Shown: positions 11,043-25,000 of the stretch, in pieces
Layout: each line of letters opens with the position of its first letter
How positions within the stretch are numbered: the first letter of the stretch is position 1
NCBI GenBank assembly: GCA_037893225.1
Contig: JAZGUH010000199.1
Coordinates: forward strand, 2,046,001 to 2,110,000
Direction of reading: 5' to 3'
DNA from: Hippasteria phrygiana
Taxonomy: Eukaryota > Echinodermata > Asteroidea > Valvatida > Goniasteridae
DNA: 64,000 nt
The notes under the pieces: generated by a model
Database searches by the model: none
What the model was told of the DNA's origin: nothing
Seen by the model: only the letters and a program-made list of their open reading frames with translations
Made by a program: the position numbers and the translations under genes

Positions 11043-11544
11043 ACTATCGTGGCCCTGAAGGGACATCAAACATCGCAGGTTACTGCGCAGATATTTGTTT
11101 GCAATGTCGCACATTTTATCGCACATAACAGCACATCTGCGCAGAAATCTGCGATAAAATGTGCGACATCGCAGAAATCTGCGATAAAATGTGCGATATC
11201 GCAGAAATCTGCCATAAAATGTGCGACATCGCAAATATCTGCGCAGAAATCTGCGATGTTTGACAGGGGCGGATCCGTTCGGGGGGGGGGGGGCACACGT
11301 CCCCCCTTTCTTTCTGGAAAAACACCAAGACAGAAAGGGAGAGAGACTCAATAAGATAAGAAAAGAGAGGGAGAGAGAAGAAAAATGCACCCAGACCCCT
11401 AGCAGGGCGGGCAGGCACGCCTTCGGCGTAGGCGCCACAACTTATGCCTTCGTCATTAGCTTTTTGGTAGATTTCACCCCCCCCCCCCCCTTTAGAAAAT
11501 CCTGGATCCTCCCCTGTTTTATGTCCCTTCAGGGCCAAGATAGT
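11043..11544. mobile_element. MITE with GGCCCTGAAGGGACAT ends and internal 30-bp repeats
   Basis: ACTATCGTGGCCCTGAAGGG at the left pairs with the right end at about 11516-11544. Inside are about four 30-bp units of the type ATCGCAGAAATCTGCGATAA (11149-11262), themselves partly palindromic. Poly-G (11281-11293) and poly-C (about 11478-11490) tracts and an AG-rich stretch follow. The open frames over the 30-bp repeats in both strands are repeat artefacts. Confidence 0.65.
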
Positions 11545-12399
11545 AAACAGCCCACGCACGTGCTTTTAGGTTTCTAACAACATAATGTTCAGATCAACAG
11601 GGCAAGGATGGGGCAGAGGCCACGGCAAATGATCCCGGATAACCATTGCACTCACGCTGCAGAGTTTTGCCAGCGAGGCACGCCTACGCAGACGATGCTG
11701 TGGATTATAAAATTATTCAGACATGAACACCGTCACCGCGTTCCTTGAAAAGGTCCGTGTTTCAGTGAAATATCTCAGGCTTGACCCCATACGGCCTTGA
11801 AGTAATTCCCGAAAGCTGGATTTGATAAGTCATGTGTAAAACGTTCCCGTGCAGAAACAGCTGTTTATGTCTTTTTTGAATGCAATTAAGTATACGTCAA
11901 TTCCAGGATTTTTTTTTATCAAATCCAGTTTCATGTTCTCCCTTTTTATTTTATAGGCCTACAAGTGTATAGATTCAAAACTTGAAGCCCCACCCTGGTT
12001 TGTAATTGTTTTTAAGAAAACAGAAAATTAAGACGTTGACGTAGATAATTGCTAAGAAAAGACAAACTTCGACTCTCCATTAAAAGTGCACTGGAAACAA
12101 ATAAAATGAAGCTGTATATTCTCAGTGGCAGTCGGGACGCCGGGAATAAGAAAAAGAGCGGTGGATCGTATTGTAACAGGACAGAATGTCTTTCGATATC
12201 GGTTTACGTAGTACTGGCCCTTCAAATAATTTTTTTTTACAGTGTGCATGGTCTTTTAATTTAAAATCTTGATATATATATTGCTCGTGCAACATGTATT
12301 ATGCCTGTCCCCATGCATGTCCTTACATGAATATGGGATTTTCCTATACATAATTGCTTATTTCAAGTACTCATGTGACGTAACTAGAACGATCAAGAA

Positions 12400-12456
12400 G
12401 GGGGTGCCAATCCTTCCCCCTCCCCCCTCCCCCCCCCCCCCCCCCCCCCCCCCCAA
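12400..12456 (+). repeat. Poly-C tract
   Basis: Over 35 nearly uninterrupted C residues. It is one of about a dozen homopolymer C/G tracts in the window (others near 3060, 8290, 14131, 14357, 38047, 40817, 44310, 44612, 46316, 60129 and 63380). Confidence 0.9.
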
Positions 12457-13009
12457 GTAGAAAATCTCCTCCCCATTTTTTTTAAAAGAAAATGCCGGGA
12501 CGACGTCCCGGTCATCTGTTGTGTTATTGCGTTCAGATAGGACGCATTGTGTACAGACTAATTCAAGCGCCTCCCCATGAAAAACTGGAACCTACACCCC
12601 AATTGATGAAAAATAACTCTTTGGATCTGTCTTGTACTGGCTACTCCAATATGTATACCAATGATCGTAACAGTTTGTCTAAAAACTTTAAAGGATCCTT
12701 GCCCCGTAACCTGAACGATTTTCAACAAGTTCGAAATTGAAAAATAAGTTTGAGAATCATTACATGTTTGAACTGTTTATGAGCTACTGTGACGCAAATT
12801 TAGTTTAGTTTCAGTATTTTGTGTTTATGACGATCCCTACCTCGTGATAAGTCTTGCCAACGGATACTGACCGTGATCTCTTTGTCACAAGTACCGGTAC
12901 CCTACGTAGTCTCATTTCCAGATGTAAAACACCAAACATAACCTAAAGCTGTTCCTGGAGAAAAAAACAGTAGGATTGGGTATGATTCCACATAAACAGT
13001 GAGCTAGCG

Positions 13010-13094
13010 ATGGGTGACGGTTTAACAATGACTTCTCTGCTGTATCTGTTCGTTTTGTGGTCCATGATCGTCGGTTTAGCTACCTGTGTTCAAG
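13010..13094 (+). CDS. Gene B exon 1: signal peptide
   Basis: ATG at 13010 or, in frame, at 13028 precedes TSLLYLFVLWSMIVGLATC, a typical hydrophobic signal core. A GTGAGA donor follows at 13095 and the exon ends in phase 1, matching the phase of the next exon at 17872. The 13028 start gives the more usual signal length (22 codons plus one base). The spacer between gene A and this point contains only repeats. Confidence 0.7.
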
Positions 13095-16000
13095 GTGAGA
13101 CATACATTGTACATTATGTTTGATGTCATTATTCCAGAAGAAAAAAACCGGGGATGGGGTTGCTGTGAGCGATTATGGGCGCAGAATGCAACTTCGCTCA
13201 GTTCAATAGGACACGTCTTTCTGTATATTTGAGGAAACTTATTGGACAATAGGTCGTCCATTGAAAATGCGCCGTTTATCTGACAGTCATTGGCGACGGA
13301 AATTCATACTTTCGGGGACGACAGTTTGGTTCGGAAAAGTCGGACCGTTGGAAACAGTATTTCTAACCATATAGCAATTTTAGGACGAACGATTTTTCAA
13401 AAAGCGTTCGTCCTATATTGGGCGCCTCCAAGGCAATTTTCAAAAGGGGGATTCTTTATAAACATATTTATTAACAATCTTTTATGGGGGTTAAACTGTG
13501 GTCAGAGGAGCACATTGAAGATTTCACTAACTTCATTGCTTTTTTATTTCTCCCTATATTATCGTGTGTTTTTTCCTTCTTAGGAAGGAAATGAAAGGTT
13601 ACTCTGTCATATATATTCATATAACATTGAACTTAAATTTTAAAAGGAAAAGTGATGCTGTCCCTACACTTGCACAAGCATGCATGCGTAGGCCTGCTTT
13701 GTGTTGGAAAGACTGAAGTTTCAAGGGAATGAAACTCAGTGCAAAACTTTACGGTATACTTGCCGGTCTTTGGTACGGTTGTACCCATGATGGGATAGCG
13801 GGTTATGGGAGGGGAGGGTCTCATAAACAGGAACAAAATGAACCCCCACCTCAAAAAGTCTAAAAAAGGAGAATTGTTAGTTGGTATAATTGGGGCTTTA
13901 ACCTAGGTGAGCCCCTCCCACAGACATCGGGGCCTCTCCCACTTACGATGCGCCACTGTTAACGTTAACGTCATTTTCAATGTGAAGATTTTGCTGTTGT
14001 CGCGTCGGCGATAGGGCGGATCCAGGATTGTTTGCAGAAGGGGTTTCTGTATAAACTTTCTGATTTTTGTGTGTGTACATTTGCCCAAAAAGTTGACTCC
14101 CAAAAGGTTTCGCCAACAAAACTTTACAAGCCGGGGGGGGGGGGGGGGGGGGGGGGGCGGGGGGACACTTTCTCAACATTGGTGACGCCATTTACTTTTT
14201 GTTTTGTTCTTTATACCCGAACACGCAAAATAAGACCGTTACAGGGTTTTGCTTTTATTTTCTGGTTTTCTACGGTACTTTAGGCGTAGGCCCTTACAAG
14301 CCCCCCCTCCCCCCAAAAAATGGCAACAAGCAGGGGGATGGGTGGGGTTTCTACCCCCCCCCCCCCCCCCCGGATACGCGCCTGGGTACCGCTTAAAATA
14401 CACGGGAGATGATCAGCAGCACTGTTGGTGCGGTTCGACTATAGTGTTTTTCCAACATTGGCAGAAGTTGGCCTCTGTAATAATTTTTTATCACAGCGTC
14501 GGCCATTGCATAGGCTAAAAAAAACCACTGGTGGAGAATCTTCGTTCCTTTCACTATAGTCACCATTGGCGTCTCCAGCTATTCGATCCCCACCCCCATT
14601 GCGATCTGGAGCCTTGAATACGTAAATAAAACAGGCTCTGGCTCTGGATTATGTGTAGCAAAAACAGTGTCCCAGATCTTGCCAAATCCGGGGACCGTAA
14701 TTACGCGAAGCCAAAGCCAAAGACGAAGCCAGAGTTTGAGAAATAGCCGTATGTATCTTTTACCCATTGATGGTGCCCCCCCCCCCAAAAAAAACCAAAC
14801 AAACAAACAAAAAACAACAACAACAACAACAACGGAACGGCATACTTCCACTACCTTCAGAAGCTGTACCGATGGATGGAGAATCTTTTTAGAAGAAAAA
14901 TGATACTAAAAATTCCCGATTCGGTCCAGTAGTTTTTGCTCCAGCGCCTATTCTGTGCATCAAAGTCGGGTCACTGAGCTTTTTGGCCCTTTGTTCCATG
15001 ATGATAGCATATTTGTTATACCTCCGCCTAGCCTCGGGACCAACTTATGACCCCCAACTTTGTTTCACAAAATAGGTTCTAGAACAAAAACTACTGGACC
15101 GAATCGGGAGATCTTGGTATCATTTTTCTTTTAACTCTACGGTGTGTCATATGGCGCTGTTTTGTTAAGTAGGTCAACATTTCGTAACAGTGCGTATAAT
15201 TGTTCATGGCACAATGACAGGGTTATAGGTTGTTTGAGTCTCAGTGTAGTGGAAGTATGCTTTAGGCTTTTACCCCCACCCCCCGCGGACAACTTGTCTA
15301 CCGCCCTCTGTCGTTTCAATAAACTTTTTGACGCATGGTACCCGGACTTCAATACTGCGATTGAAGTATAGCCACATTTTAGTCTGGTTTGTCTACGGCG
15401 CGCTTTTCGAGTCGAGTGGACGTGTGGCTTGTCATCATTTTATGTCATTGACAAACTCAGCTCCGTGATTTCTGATGAAATAAATCATGATCTATAATTC
15501 ATGATCCATAATAGAATTGGACAGTAGATTAGAGAGCGAGTATAGCGGAAAAATGGTAAGTTGTCACAGACGTACACGATCTGTTTGTGAATGTACTTCG
15601 TGCTGGGTCCCAAATTCGCGCTGCCCAATATTCGCGCGACCAACTTTCTCGGCGCGTAACTTTTTTGCACGTAGCACGCACTGACATCAAATTTGCTGTC
15701 GTGGTCGTTCGTCACATCATCTTTCTTCTGTGTACAGTTATGTAGAAAGTAAAAGCTTTTCCCGTAAGTATTTTGACAAAATGTAAAAGGAGAGTAAAAT
15801 CTTACCATATAGACTAAATACAAAACACCGCTTATTTAAAATAAATTTCCCAAAAGACTAACTGTTACTAAAAATTCACTGCGAGCTCCCGGTCAGTGTT
15901 GCGCGACCAGCTCCGACTCGTAAATGACGTCTTCAGTTTACTTTCGCTAAACAACAGAGGGCGTTATCAAAAATATGGAGCCTGAGAAAAGACGTGCGCC

Positions 16001-19000
16001 TTATAATTTGTTACGATCGTTTTGCGTAGATTACCGATATCATCATCGAGTTGTTGTTTGTCGGCATACATGTCTTAAAATTAGGCCTACTTAAAATGCA
16101 TGTGACCAAACTTAATACGTTTGTCGTATCCAAAATCACATGCAATGTACAGGACTAAAACCATTATGTTTTTTCATCTCATTGGAGTTCGGAGACTCCT
16201 TTTATTCAACCTTTACCCCGCATGCGCGAATTTTGGTCACGTAACTTTTGGAAGAACCAATCCGACTCGTTTGCGTAGCGTGGCTGTTCTGTTGCTTCAG
16301 TTACTTTCAGTATTCCTAAAAAAAAATTCCAGGTAAGATATTGGTCATACTAACAATTGTAAATACCAAAACCATGTAAAGTTTAGTTAATACTGTAACA
16401 ATTTCGGTCAAAGTCTTAAGTGCGCGAATAATGGTCACACGAGGATACTACTAGTAGGCCTAATTGTTAGTTTGATAAATCATGGATGGAGCATGATGGA
16501 GGAAGGAACACAGTGTTCCTTCCTCCATGGTTCTGGTTCTGGTAAATTACTGCATAAATCTCCACATATCGGGATGTACATATGCAGGTGACTGAGCAGT
16601 ATGATTTACACTAAGTGGGCCCCCCTGACGATGTGTCCCATGTGCTTGATGAATATCTTGTGGTAGCTTGTTCCATTCTGCAAATGATCTTGGGAGGAAG
16701 GAGAATTTGTAACAGTCTTTGTGCAGAGGGCTTAATGAAGGCAGTTGCAGCCTGTTGTCTAGTACCAACCCTGTCCCCGTGTACTTTGGTCTGGTATGAA
16801 TCAGTGTCTATGGCAGCAAGCTTGTGGACAGATTTGTAAGGAAGCGTCAATCGTTGGATGGCCCTCCGATGTTCCAACTGTTCCCATTCAAGTTGAGAAG
16901 TCAGATTGGTGACACTATCTTTCTTGTTGTTATTTTTTAAAACAAATCTGGCAGACCGGCGTTGAACCCCCTCCAACTGAAGTTTGTAGTTATTATGATA
17001 AGGATCCCATATTGATGAGCAGTACTCTAGTCGTGGTCTATAAACAAGTGTCTTGTATGGAGGAGGAAGGAACACAAAATAAACCTTTTCGACATTCTCA
17101 AAAGCATCATGGGAACAGCATCAGCCCTAACTGGCACTAGAAAAGCAAGCACATTAGAACGGACGTGATTAGTCGCATTGGTCACATGTTCGTTGTCATG
17201 CTTTCAAAAATCCTCTTCTGATTGGCTAATAATGTGACATTATTAGCTGTTCTAATTCCAGAAATTTGCATTCATCAGTAACTGGTACCCTGTGAAGGGA
17301 TTCCCCAAATATTTCCTTTATTTTTATTGCCATTAAAAATTGATTTTTCTGGTTATTATTTTCCTTATGTTCCATGCAAAGATATGTGAAAAGGGTGTCG
17401 CTCAACTCATGACAGATATTTAGCATAAAATCAATTAATATTTGGACTGGTTCACAGTGCCATGGCATAGGTTTGTGTATAAATTACATTTGGATTGTTT
17501 GGCCTCCAAACCCACAATGCATTGAGAATGTCAAAAAGGTTGATTGATGTAGCCCAGTGAGCCCACCAAAAATGGGTGCTTATATTTTGTCGAAATTCGT
17601 GCAGAAAAGGGGAAGAAATATTGCGTGTGTTCTAACTGTGCTAGATCCGTGGAGGTAGGCCCCATGGCTAGATCATACCCAACCAAAATAGGTCCGAAAC
17701 AGACAACAAAATCTGACAAAATAACCATCCGTTTGTGTTTACAGATGGTTGTGTTTTCTGAAATTCTGTCAATAAACTTGTTATTTTAGTGGGGAAGAAA
17801 ATAGACAAGACAGCAGGCAGCAGAACATCGTTTCAGAATGATTTATCAGTTATATTCTCCATTTATCCCAGGTGATTGTGCATATGACCAAGTTGCCGCT
17901 GAACAGTCTGGCCGTATTTGTAGTTTAAAGCCGTGTAGCTCTGAAATCAGCGTCTGTCAAGGACGTAGAGAATGTGTGTGTGATGGAGCCTGTGGATACC
18001 GGTGCATCAGCACAAGACGTATGTATACATGTATGTGTTTTGAAGTGTTGTAAGTCTGGAGACCTGGTCTCGGTCTCGAGACGGTCTCAAGACCTTTTTT
18101 GAGGTCTCGGTCTCAGTCTCGATCTTGGTCTCAAAGTCTCGGTCTCGAGAGGGCTGGTCTTGGTTAGGCCTGTGCATTTACCGGTATTTTAGGAACCGGG
18201 TACCCGGTTTCTAGCTTGGAAATTCCAGCTCTACTAGGCTCATGATATGTGAGATTCGCCGTTTAGAGCTGGAAACACTCCTATAGGATTTTGAGCGGTC
18301 TGTTTTTTTATTGCCGATATCTTCCGTTTCCCTGAATATATCAACCAAACACTCACCTTACCGGAAGAGTAGTAAATCATGCAGCTTGTGATCCCCTCAA
18401 AATGAGAATATGCTCAAGTTAAACCTGAAAAAAAAGGGAATTTTTCTTGCAACTCGGTGCATGCACAAACCAGCTGTACAAAGTAATGGAGCGGATTTTT
18501 GAACATGAATGATGTTTTCCGATCGATTATCGGCCAGCGGCACTGCGCGCGCCTCGGGGCTCGATATACAATGGCTGTTTGCTGATCACTGATCGCTGCA
18601 ATGTTTTTCAAATAGCTTTTTCCTCTCGGAATTATGAACAAAATGTGAGGCTTAAACCAAGCGTAATAAAAAGTGTAATAAAATAAAAAATAAAATTAAA
18701 AACAAATGTGTATTGTAACGTTCTGTTTTCCCCCTTTCAGGAAGGTCATTTTGTTCAGAACTTCAGGAGCCGATCGACGGAGCTGTGGTGTACTCCAATT
18801 ATCAATTCTTTGGATCCAGGGCAACTTACAGGTGTGACACCGGCTACCTTTTGTCTAAAGTCGTTGAACGGACCTGCCTGGGTGATGGGGCATGGAGTCC
18901 TGCAGAAACTCCACAGTGTAGTCCGCCAGGTAAGCCAGCCCTAGGCAGACAAAGTAAGACCACACTGTCGTACTCCCCCAATACGTCCGAGGACAATGCT

Positions 19001-22000
19001 TTGTGTTTCCTATTGTTCCTTTAATATAACCAACCCCCATAGACTAAGCACGTATCCTTACGTTCGAGGACCGATTTCAACAAAAGACTGTACGTTCGAG
19101 GACTGAAAGGTTTCTTTGTGTTTCCTTTCTTCTCTTGTCCTCGGAGATATATACAGTGCACGTACACCTCAACATGTCCACCATGCATGTGTGTACGTAC
19201 GAAATATGTATCAATGTGAAAACAAGGTTTTCCACAGGTGAAAATTAACCCTTTCCTTACCAATGTCGAGTTTACTCGACAAGCCACAGCACCCCTGTTG
19301 CTAATACCAATGTTGAGTTTAATCAACAACTGAACCACACACCAGAGTATCCAAACAAATATATTCACCAGGTTTTAACGAACTGTAGTGCTTGTGTTTT
19401 TCGTTGTCCATACATGATCTTTATACCAACAGAAAGAGCTAGTTTGGGTCATTCCAATGGCGCTATCAAATTCATGTGTCACCATTACAATATTTTGAGA
19501 AAACTGTATCCAAAGTTTCCCTGTACAGTTATGTGAATGGAGTGCCATTGGTTCATGCAACAGACAAACATCCTTATAAGGCAGTTGCTGATTCGTCAGA
19601 TTGCCGACAGTGCAAAGTGTGATAGAGGGCGGTATTTTATTTGCCGGCAACAGGGGGTGCAGCTGGCCACTCTGAATGCGACTTTTACGGAAAATAATGG
19701 GGGAACGTGTCTGATCGGACTTTAATACAAATAACACCGGAAAAGTGCAATTACCGTTTTTTGTTATTAAAAATAATATTGAACGCGGACAAAAATCTTT
19801 TTTTAATAAGTTTTGAAATTCCAAGACTTTCCATGACATTTAAAGAAGTTGACCCTTTTCCATGACTTTCGAGGGCTGGAAAATGCAAAAGAAAAATTCC
19901 CTGACTTTCCAGGTTTTCCATGACCCGTACGAACCCTGAATGTAGTAAGGAAAGGGTGAACATAAAAGGAAAATGGTATAAAGGTGGTAGTGTTGTCAAT
20001 CCAAAATGTGGCCAACCAAATCTATCCCCTCTTTCCATACAGCTTAATACCTAAAGTGGTCTCAGCCTTGTGTCAGACGACTTCCATAAAACAAATTAAA
20101 CAATTATTATGACCCACTCACCTTGCATATCTGGCTGCGGCATGCAGATTGGTCGTATTCTGGAGTTCAGCGTGGCCTTGCGATTATCAGCCGGAGCAGA
20201 GCTTTGTCGTTGTCAAGATTCCAGCCATTGAATTCCTCATGCTTAAACTGGACGTGTCTGCGCACGTGCACACTTAGTCATTAAGTACAGCACAATAGTC
20301 ATTTGCGCACTCAATGTAGTTGGAAGAGTGCTTGTTTGGTAGTCCAGAAGCTACAGGTTCAAATTCAACTTCAACTTTTCTTTATTCACTTTTAAATGTT
20401 TTTGGGTTGTAATTCTTTTCAGATGTCTCTTCATGTGGGTACAATAGAGCACCAAGCCAAGAAAGACGAAGAGGCAGAATAGCAGGTGGGGACGTGGCGG
20501 AGGATGGACAGTGGCCCTGGCAGGTGGCGCTGTTCTGCGATCATGGCATTGTCAACTGCGATGACTGTGTGGTAAGGGCACGAAAAAAATGTATATATAT
20601 ATGCACAGACAGATATGACTCTGATGCTATTTTAATAGAAAAAACTTACAGTGCTTCGCAGTGTCAAATGCCGCATTTTTGTTGACGGTTTATTTTTTCT
20701 GGATGGCGGTTTTATTGTTCCCCTCCGTAAAACCCTTGACATTAATGTCACCCAAAAAAATATTTACTGCAAAAACGCAGGCTGGAGTTCGGTTTTCTTG
20801 TGATCAGAACGTTATATGGACCCGCAATGATCTTGATACAACAGGTGCACCCAAACAAATGTTGAAGGGGCAGTCCGTGATATCGATTGCCCTATCGAAA
20901 TCACCGTTTTTGCTTTATAAGTGTAGTGTACATGATTGGTCATTGTTGCAACTTTTTCAGAAATGGGTGGATTTGGGGGTTAGTATTTTATAGGAAATAT
21001 CGCCCCGAATGCCGGCATGCCCGGGGCGCGCCACTTGTCCGTGTAGCCACGCGCGCCTTGACTAAAGGCTACATGGCAGTTTTCCCCAACGATTTCCAGC
21101 TGGAAAAACGATATAAATTTCCACTTTTCTTGACAACGACAGCACACCTGGTGCCATCATTTCACAGGATGATTGAGACTACTGTTAAACTATTCTGTGT
21201 TTTTGTATTTTTTTCAGCCGAACTTTGTCTGTGCTGGGAGCCTTATTGCTCGTAACTGGGTTCTATCTGCAGCAAATTGCTTCGCAGGTTGCTCATGGTC
21301 TGATATCAGAGTATATACAGGTAAGAGTCATCTAACATCAATCTGAGACAACTTCAGACAAAAAGTGGGGAAAACAATTCATTTAACGGGTTTTAACAGA
21401 AATAAAGAAATATAATGTGAAGAAAAATGTCTGCGAAGAAAAATGAAATAAAATGTCTGTGATAGTGGGAAGGCATGCACCGCTTCAAGTAGTGGGGGGC
21501 ATTTTTATTTGTTGGGCAAATTAGGACCGAGTTATGGGGACATTTCTCTGCCCCCATAACGATTTTGGTCCCAACGACATCTATGGATGCAGGAAGAGTC
21601 CGCGGTTGAGAAAGGTCCCCGTTTGAAAATAGTGTACAAAACCAATGAGGGTCCTTGCCAAGTATAAACAATAGGACAATACCATTTGTGTTGAATTTTG
21701 TGTGATTGGGTACTGTAGAGCCTTGGCACCATCACTTTGAGTAGTATGCAATTTGCCGGTTCTATGTCATTTCTTGTTTTTTCACTTTTCTCTCTAATTT
21801 TGCTGGGGGTACATACGTCAAATTTTTTAGAAACAAAATAGCCCCAAAAATCGCCCAAAATTTTGCTGGGGTACTACACACCAAAATTTGCACAAAATCA
21901 TGAAAATAAAAAGTATTTTCCATATCCCACAAGCGTACGAAATATCCGGGGCGCCCGGGCGGAAAAGATATTGCTCCTAAAATAACATATGGCAAAAAAA

Positions 22001-25000
22001 ATTAATTTTTTTTTATTTTTTTTAAAAATATTATCTTATGTTACTATAAAGATGGAGACACAACCTACGATTCGAGGATACAATAGATGGAACAAAATAT
22101 CTTTAAAAAGATATATCGATAAGTATAAATTATCTTTAGGATCTCCAACAGGACGCCGTAATACGTATATCAGGCGAGATTATATTCTAGCTATAAAAAG
22201 AGAAGAAGGGAAGTATAAAAATTTGAGAATACGATCTAAAGCTTCGTTAGCGCAACTCGTGCGCGATAAAAATTTACGAGTCGTATCAACGGGTAGAAAT
22301 GGTCGAGCGATAAAAAAGGATTACATCGAAGCTATACTAGGATTTAAGGAGAAAAATACTTTTCGAGAAGCAGACTTTCGAGAGACTAGAAGATTTGAAA
22401 ACAGTTATCTAAATTTGGAATTGATTCCGAATCTGTTTATCGACGATCCGGAGCAATTTTACAACACCCATACGTCGATGATCAAAAACAAAATCGTAGC
22501 TGAATTAATAAAAATAAAAACGATGAAACTACAGATCGCCATTAAAATAAAGTATGTAAAAAAATCAGGTGCTGAGACTAAAACACAAACCGCTGTTCAT
22601 TTTAGTTACCAATATAGAGTATTAAACAAGAGCGAGATAGCTACGATTATCGGGAAACAATATGAAACGATATTATCTCAGATAGATAAATTTACGAATA
22701 AAGGAAGTGGTTGGACTATAGATAAAATAGTCGCGTTTTACATAAACATAAACAGAGTTAAACCTCTGGTAGGCGCTTCTTACGTAAAACTACCCGAGTA
22801 TGTAGCTAACAAACACGCAACCGTCAACATCAAAAATGAAGATCAAGAGTGTATAAGATGGTGTTTAAGAGCCGCCCTAGGTATATATACCGATAGAGTT
22901 AAAAACCAATTAGCAACAAACCCAAAGTACCAATTTCGCGGAAATAATCCATCTACTTATAAAACCGATGATGGATTAAACTTTAAGGACATAGACTTCC
23001 CCACACCTATAAATCAGATACCAAGAATAGAAAGGCAAAACGATATAAGTATAAACGTGTTAGGATACGACGAAGATAACAAAAATAAAACCCATCTACA
23101 AGATAAAAGAGGCTTGATATATCCGCTATATTTATCTAAAAGACCATACGATAGAGAAACTATCAGTTTGCTATTATATGAAGGCCATTATTGTTGGATA
23201 AGTGACTTACCTAGATTCTTATATGGGGTTACCAATAGTCAACATCGTAAACTGTTTTGCTTAAGATGTTTAACGCATTTTAGTTCGAAAGAGAAATTAG
23301 ACAGGCACATACAAGATTGCGAAGGAATAGACTCTGCTTTATCTACCGTTAAAATGCCGCATGAAAATGCGAATAAATACTTGAACAAAAGCAAATTAAT
23401 GTTTAAAAACTTTAAGAATTTACAAGATGCACCCTATGTCATATACGCGGATTTTGAATCTATCTTGGTGCCCTCTGCGAGTGTAGCTACAGAAGCACCA
23501 GAAAAAGAGACTGAGGGTAAAACTCACGAACATAGAGCCTGCGGTTATTCTTACGTTGTAGTTAGATGCGATGGCAAGCAGATCAAGCGAAAGACTTATA
23601 GAGGTCAACGCGCCATAGACAATTTTATAACCTCGTTGCAAGAACTCGAACCTAAGATTAATGAATTACTAGCTCGCATTAAGCCGATAATATATACGCT
23701 AAAAGAAGAAAAAATTCACCTAAACTCTAACGAGTGCTGGATTTGCGAGAGAGCGATTTATCCAAATTACTCGTGTAATTGCAAGTGTTACGAACCTGTA
23801 GAACCTAAAAGCAAAGAAGACCTTGAAGAATACACGTACAAAAACGAAAAAGGATACATCGACCAAAAATGTATGTTCTGCCAAAAGAAAATTAACAAAT
23901 TTCGAAAAGTAAGAGATCATTGTCACACAACGGGCAAATACAGAGGACCCGCGCACGCTTACTGTAATCTTAAATTACGAGTAAAACCCAACGAAACGAA
24001 AATACCGGTCGTCTTTCACAACTTAGAAAATTATGACGCGCACTTGATCATGCAGGGTATTTCTAAGTACCAACGAGATATCTGGTGTATACCCAAAAAT
24101 TCAGAAAAATACATTTCATTTTCGATCGGTCAATATAGATTTATCGACTCGTTTCATTTTATGTCTAGCGGTCTCGACAAATTGGTAACGTCTTGCCCGA
24201 GAGACGCTTTTAGGCTACTCCTGAAACGGTATGGCGAAGAAAACGCGGACCTCTTATTACAAAAGGGTGTATATCCGTACGAGTATATGGACAGCTTTGA
24301 ACGATTCAGCGAAACAAGTTTGCCAGCTAAACACCATTTTTTCAGCGCTCTAAAAGATAAACATATAACGGACGAAGAATACTCGCGCGCGCAACGAGTA
24401 TGGCAGACCTTTAACATAAAAAACATGGGTGAATATCACGACTTATACGTAACCGCGGATACTCTATTACTAGCCGGCGTATTCCAGAATTTTAGGCAAA
24501 TGTGTAGAACGAATTACAAGTTAGATCCAGCCAACTACTTCACAGCACCGGGGTTAAGTTGGGACGCGTTGCTGAGACACACTAAAATAGAATTAGAGCT
24601 CTTGACGGATATAGATAAACATATATTTTTTGAAAAAGCAAAAAGGGGAGGAATATCGAGCGTCGGCTCATGTCGCTATGCCAAGGCTAACAATAAGTAC
24701 CTAGCTTCTTACGATCAAGATAAACCCGATTCGTATATTCTCTATTTAGACGCCAACAACCTCTACGGATGGGCCATGAGTCGACCGCTACCTTACGGTG
24801 GATTTAAATGGGTCAATACGAAACAATTTACCCACGATCGTATCATGGCGTTAAAAGATAAGGCTCCAACGGGATATATGTTCGAAGTTGATCTAGAATA
24901 TCCAGCCTCTTTACACGATCTACACAACGATTATCCTTTAGCCGCCGATAATATAATCATACCTGAAGAATGGTTATCGGAGTATCAACGAGAGTTGGCG

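Noticed and set aside
11031..11559. Overlapping open frames on both strands over the ATCGCAGAAATCTGCG repeats
   Set aside because: Generated by tandem 30-bp units inside a MITE; no homologous domain.
19375..19839. 154-codon minus-strand frame, with a related plus-strand frame at 45239-45586
   Set aside because: Similar because the intronic block was duplicated in inverted orientation. The 45-kb copy has a different length and start, no known domain is present, and it lies within a transposon-like repeat.
21762..21995. Conserved 77-81 codon frame in both Polinton terminal repeats
   Set aside because: The protein is identical at both ends only because the DNA is an inverted repeat. No domain, and it crosses the element's terminal signals.
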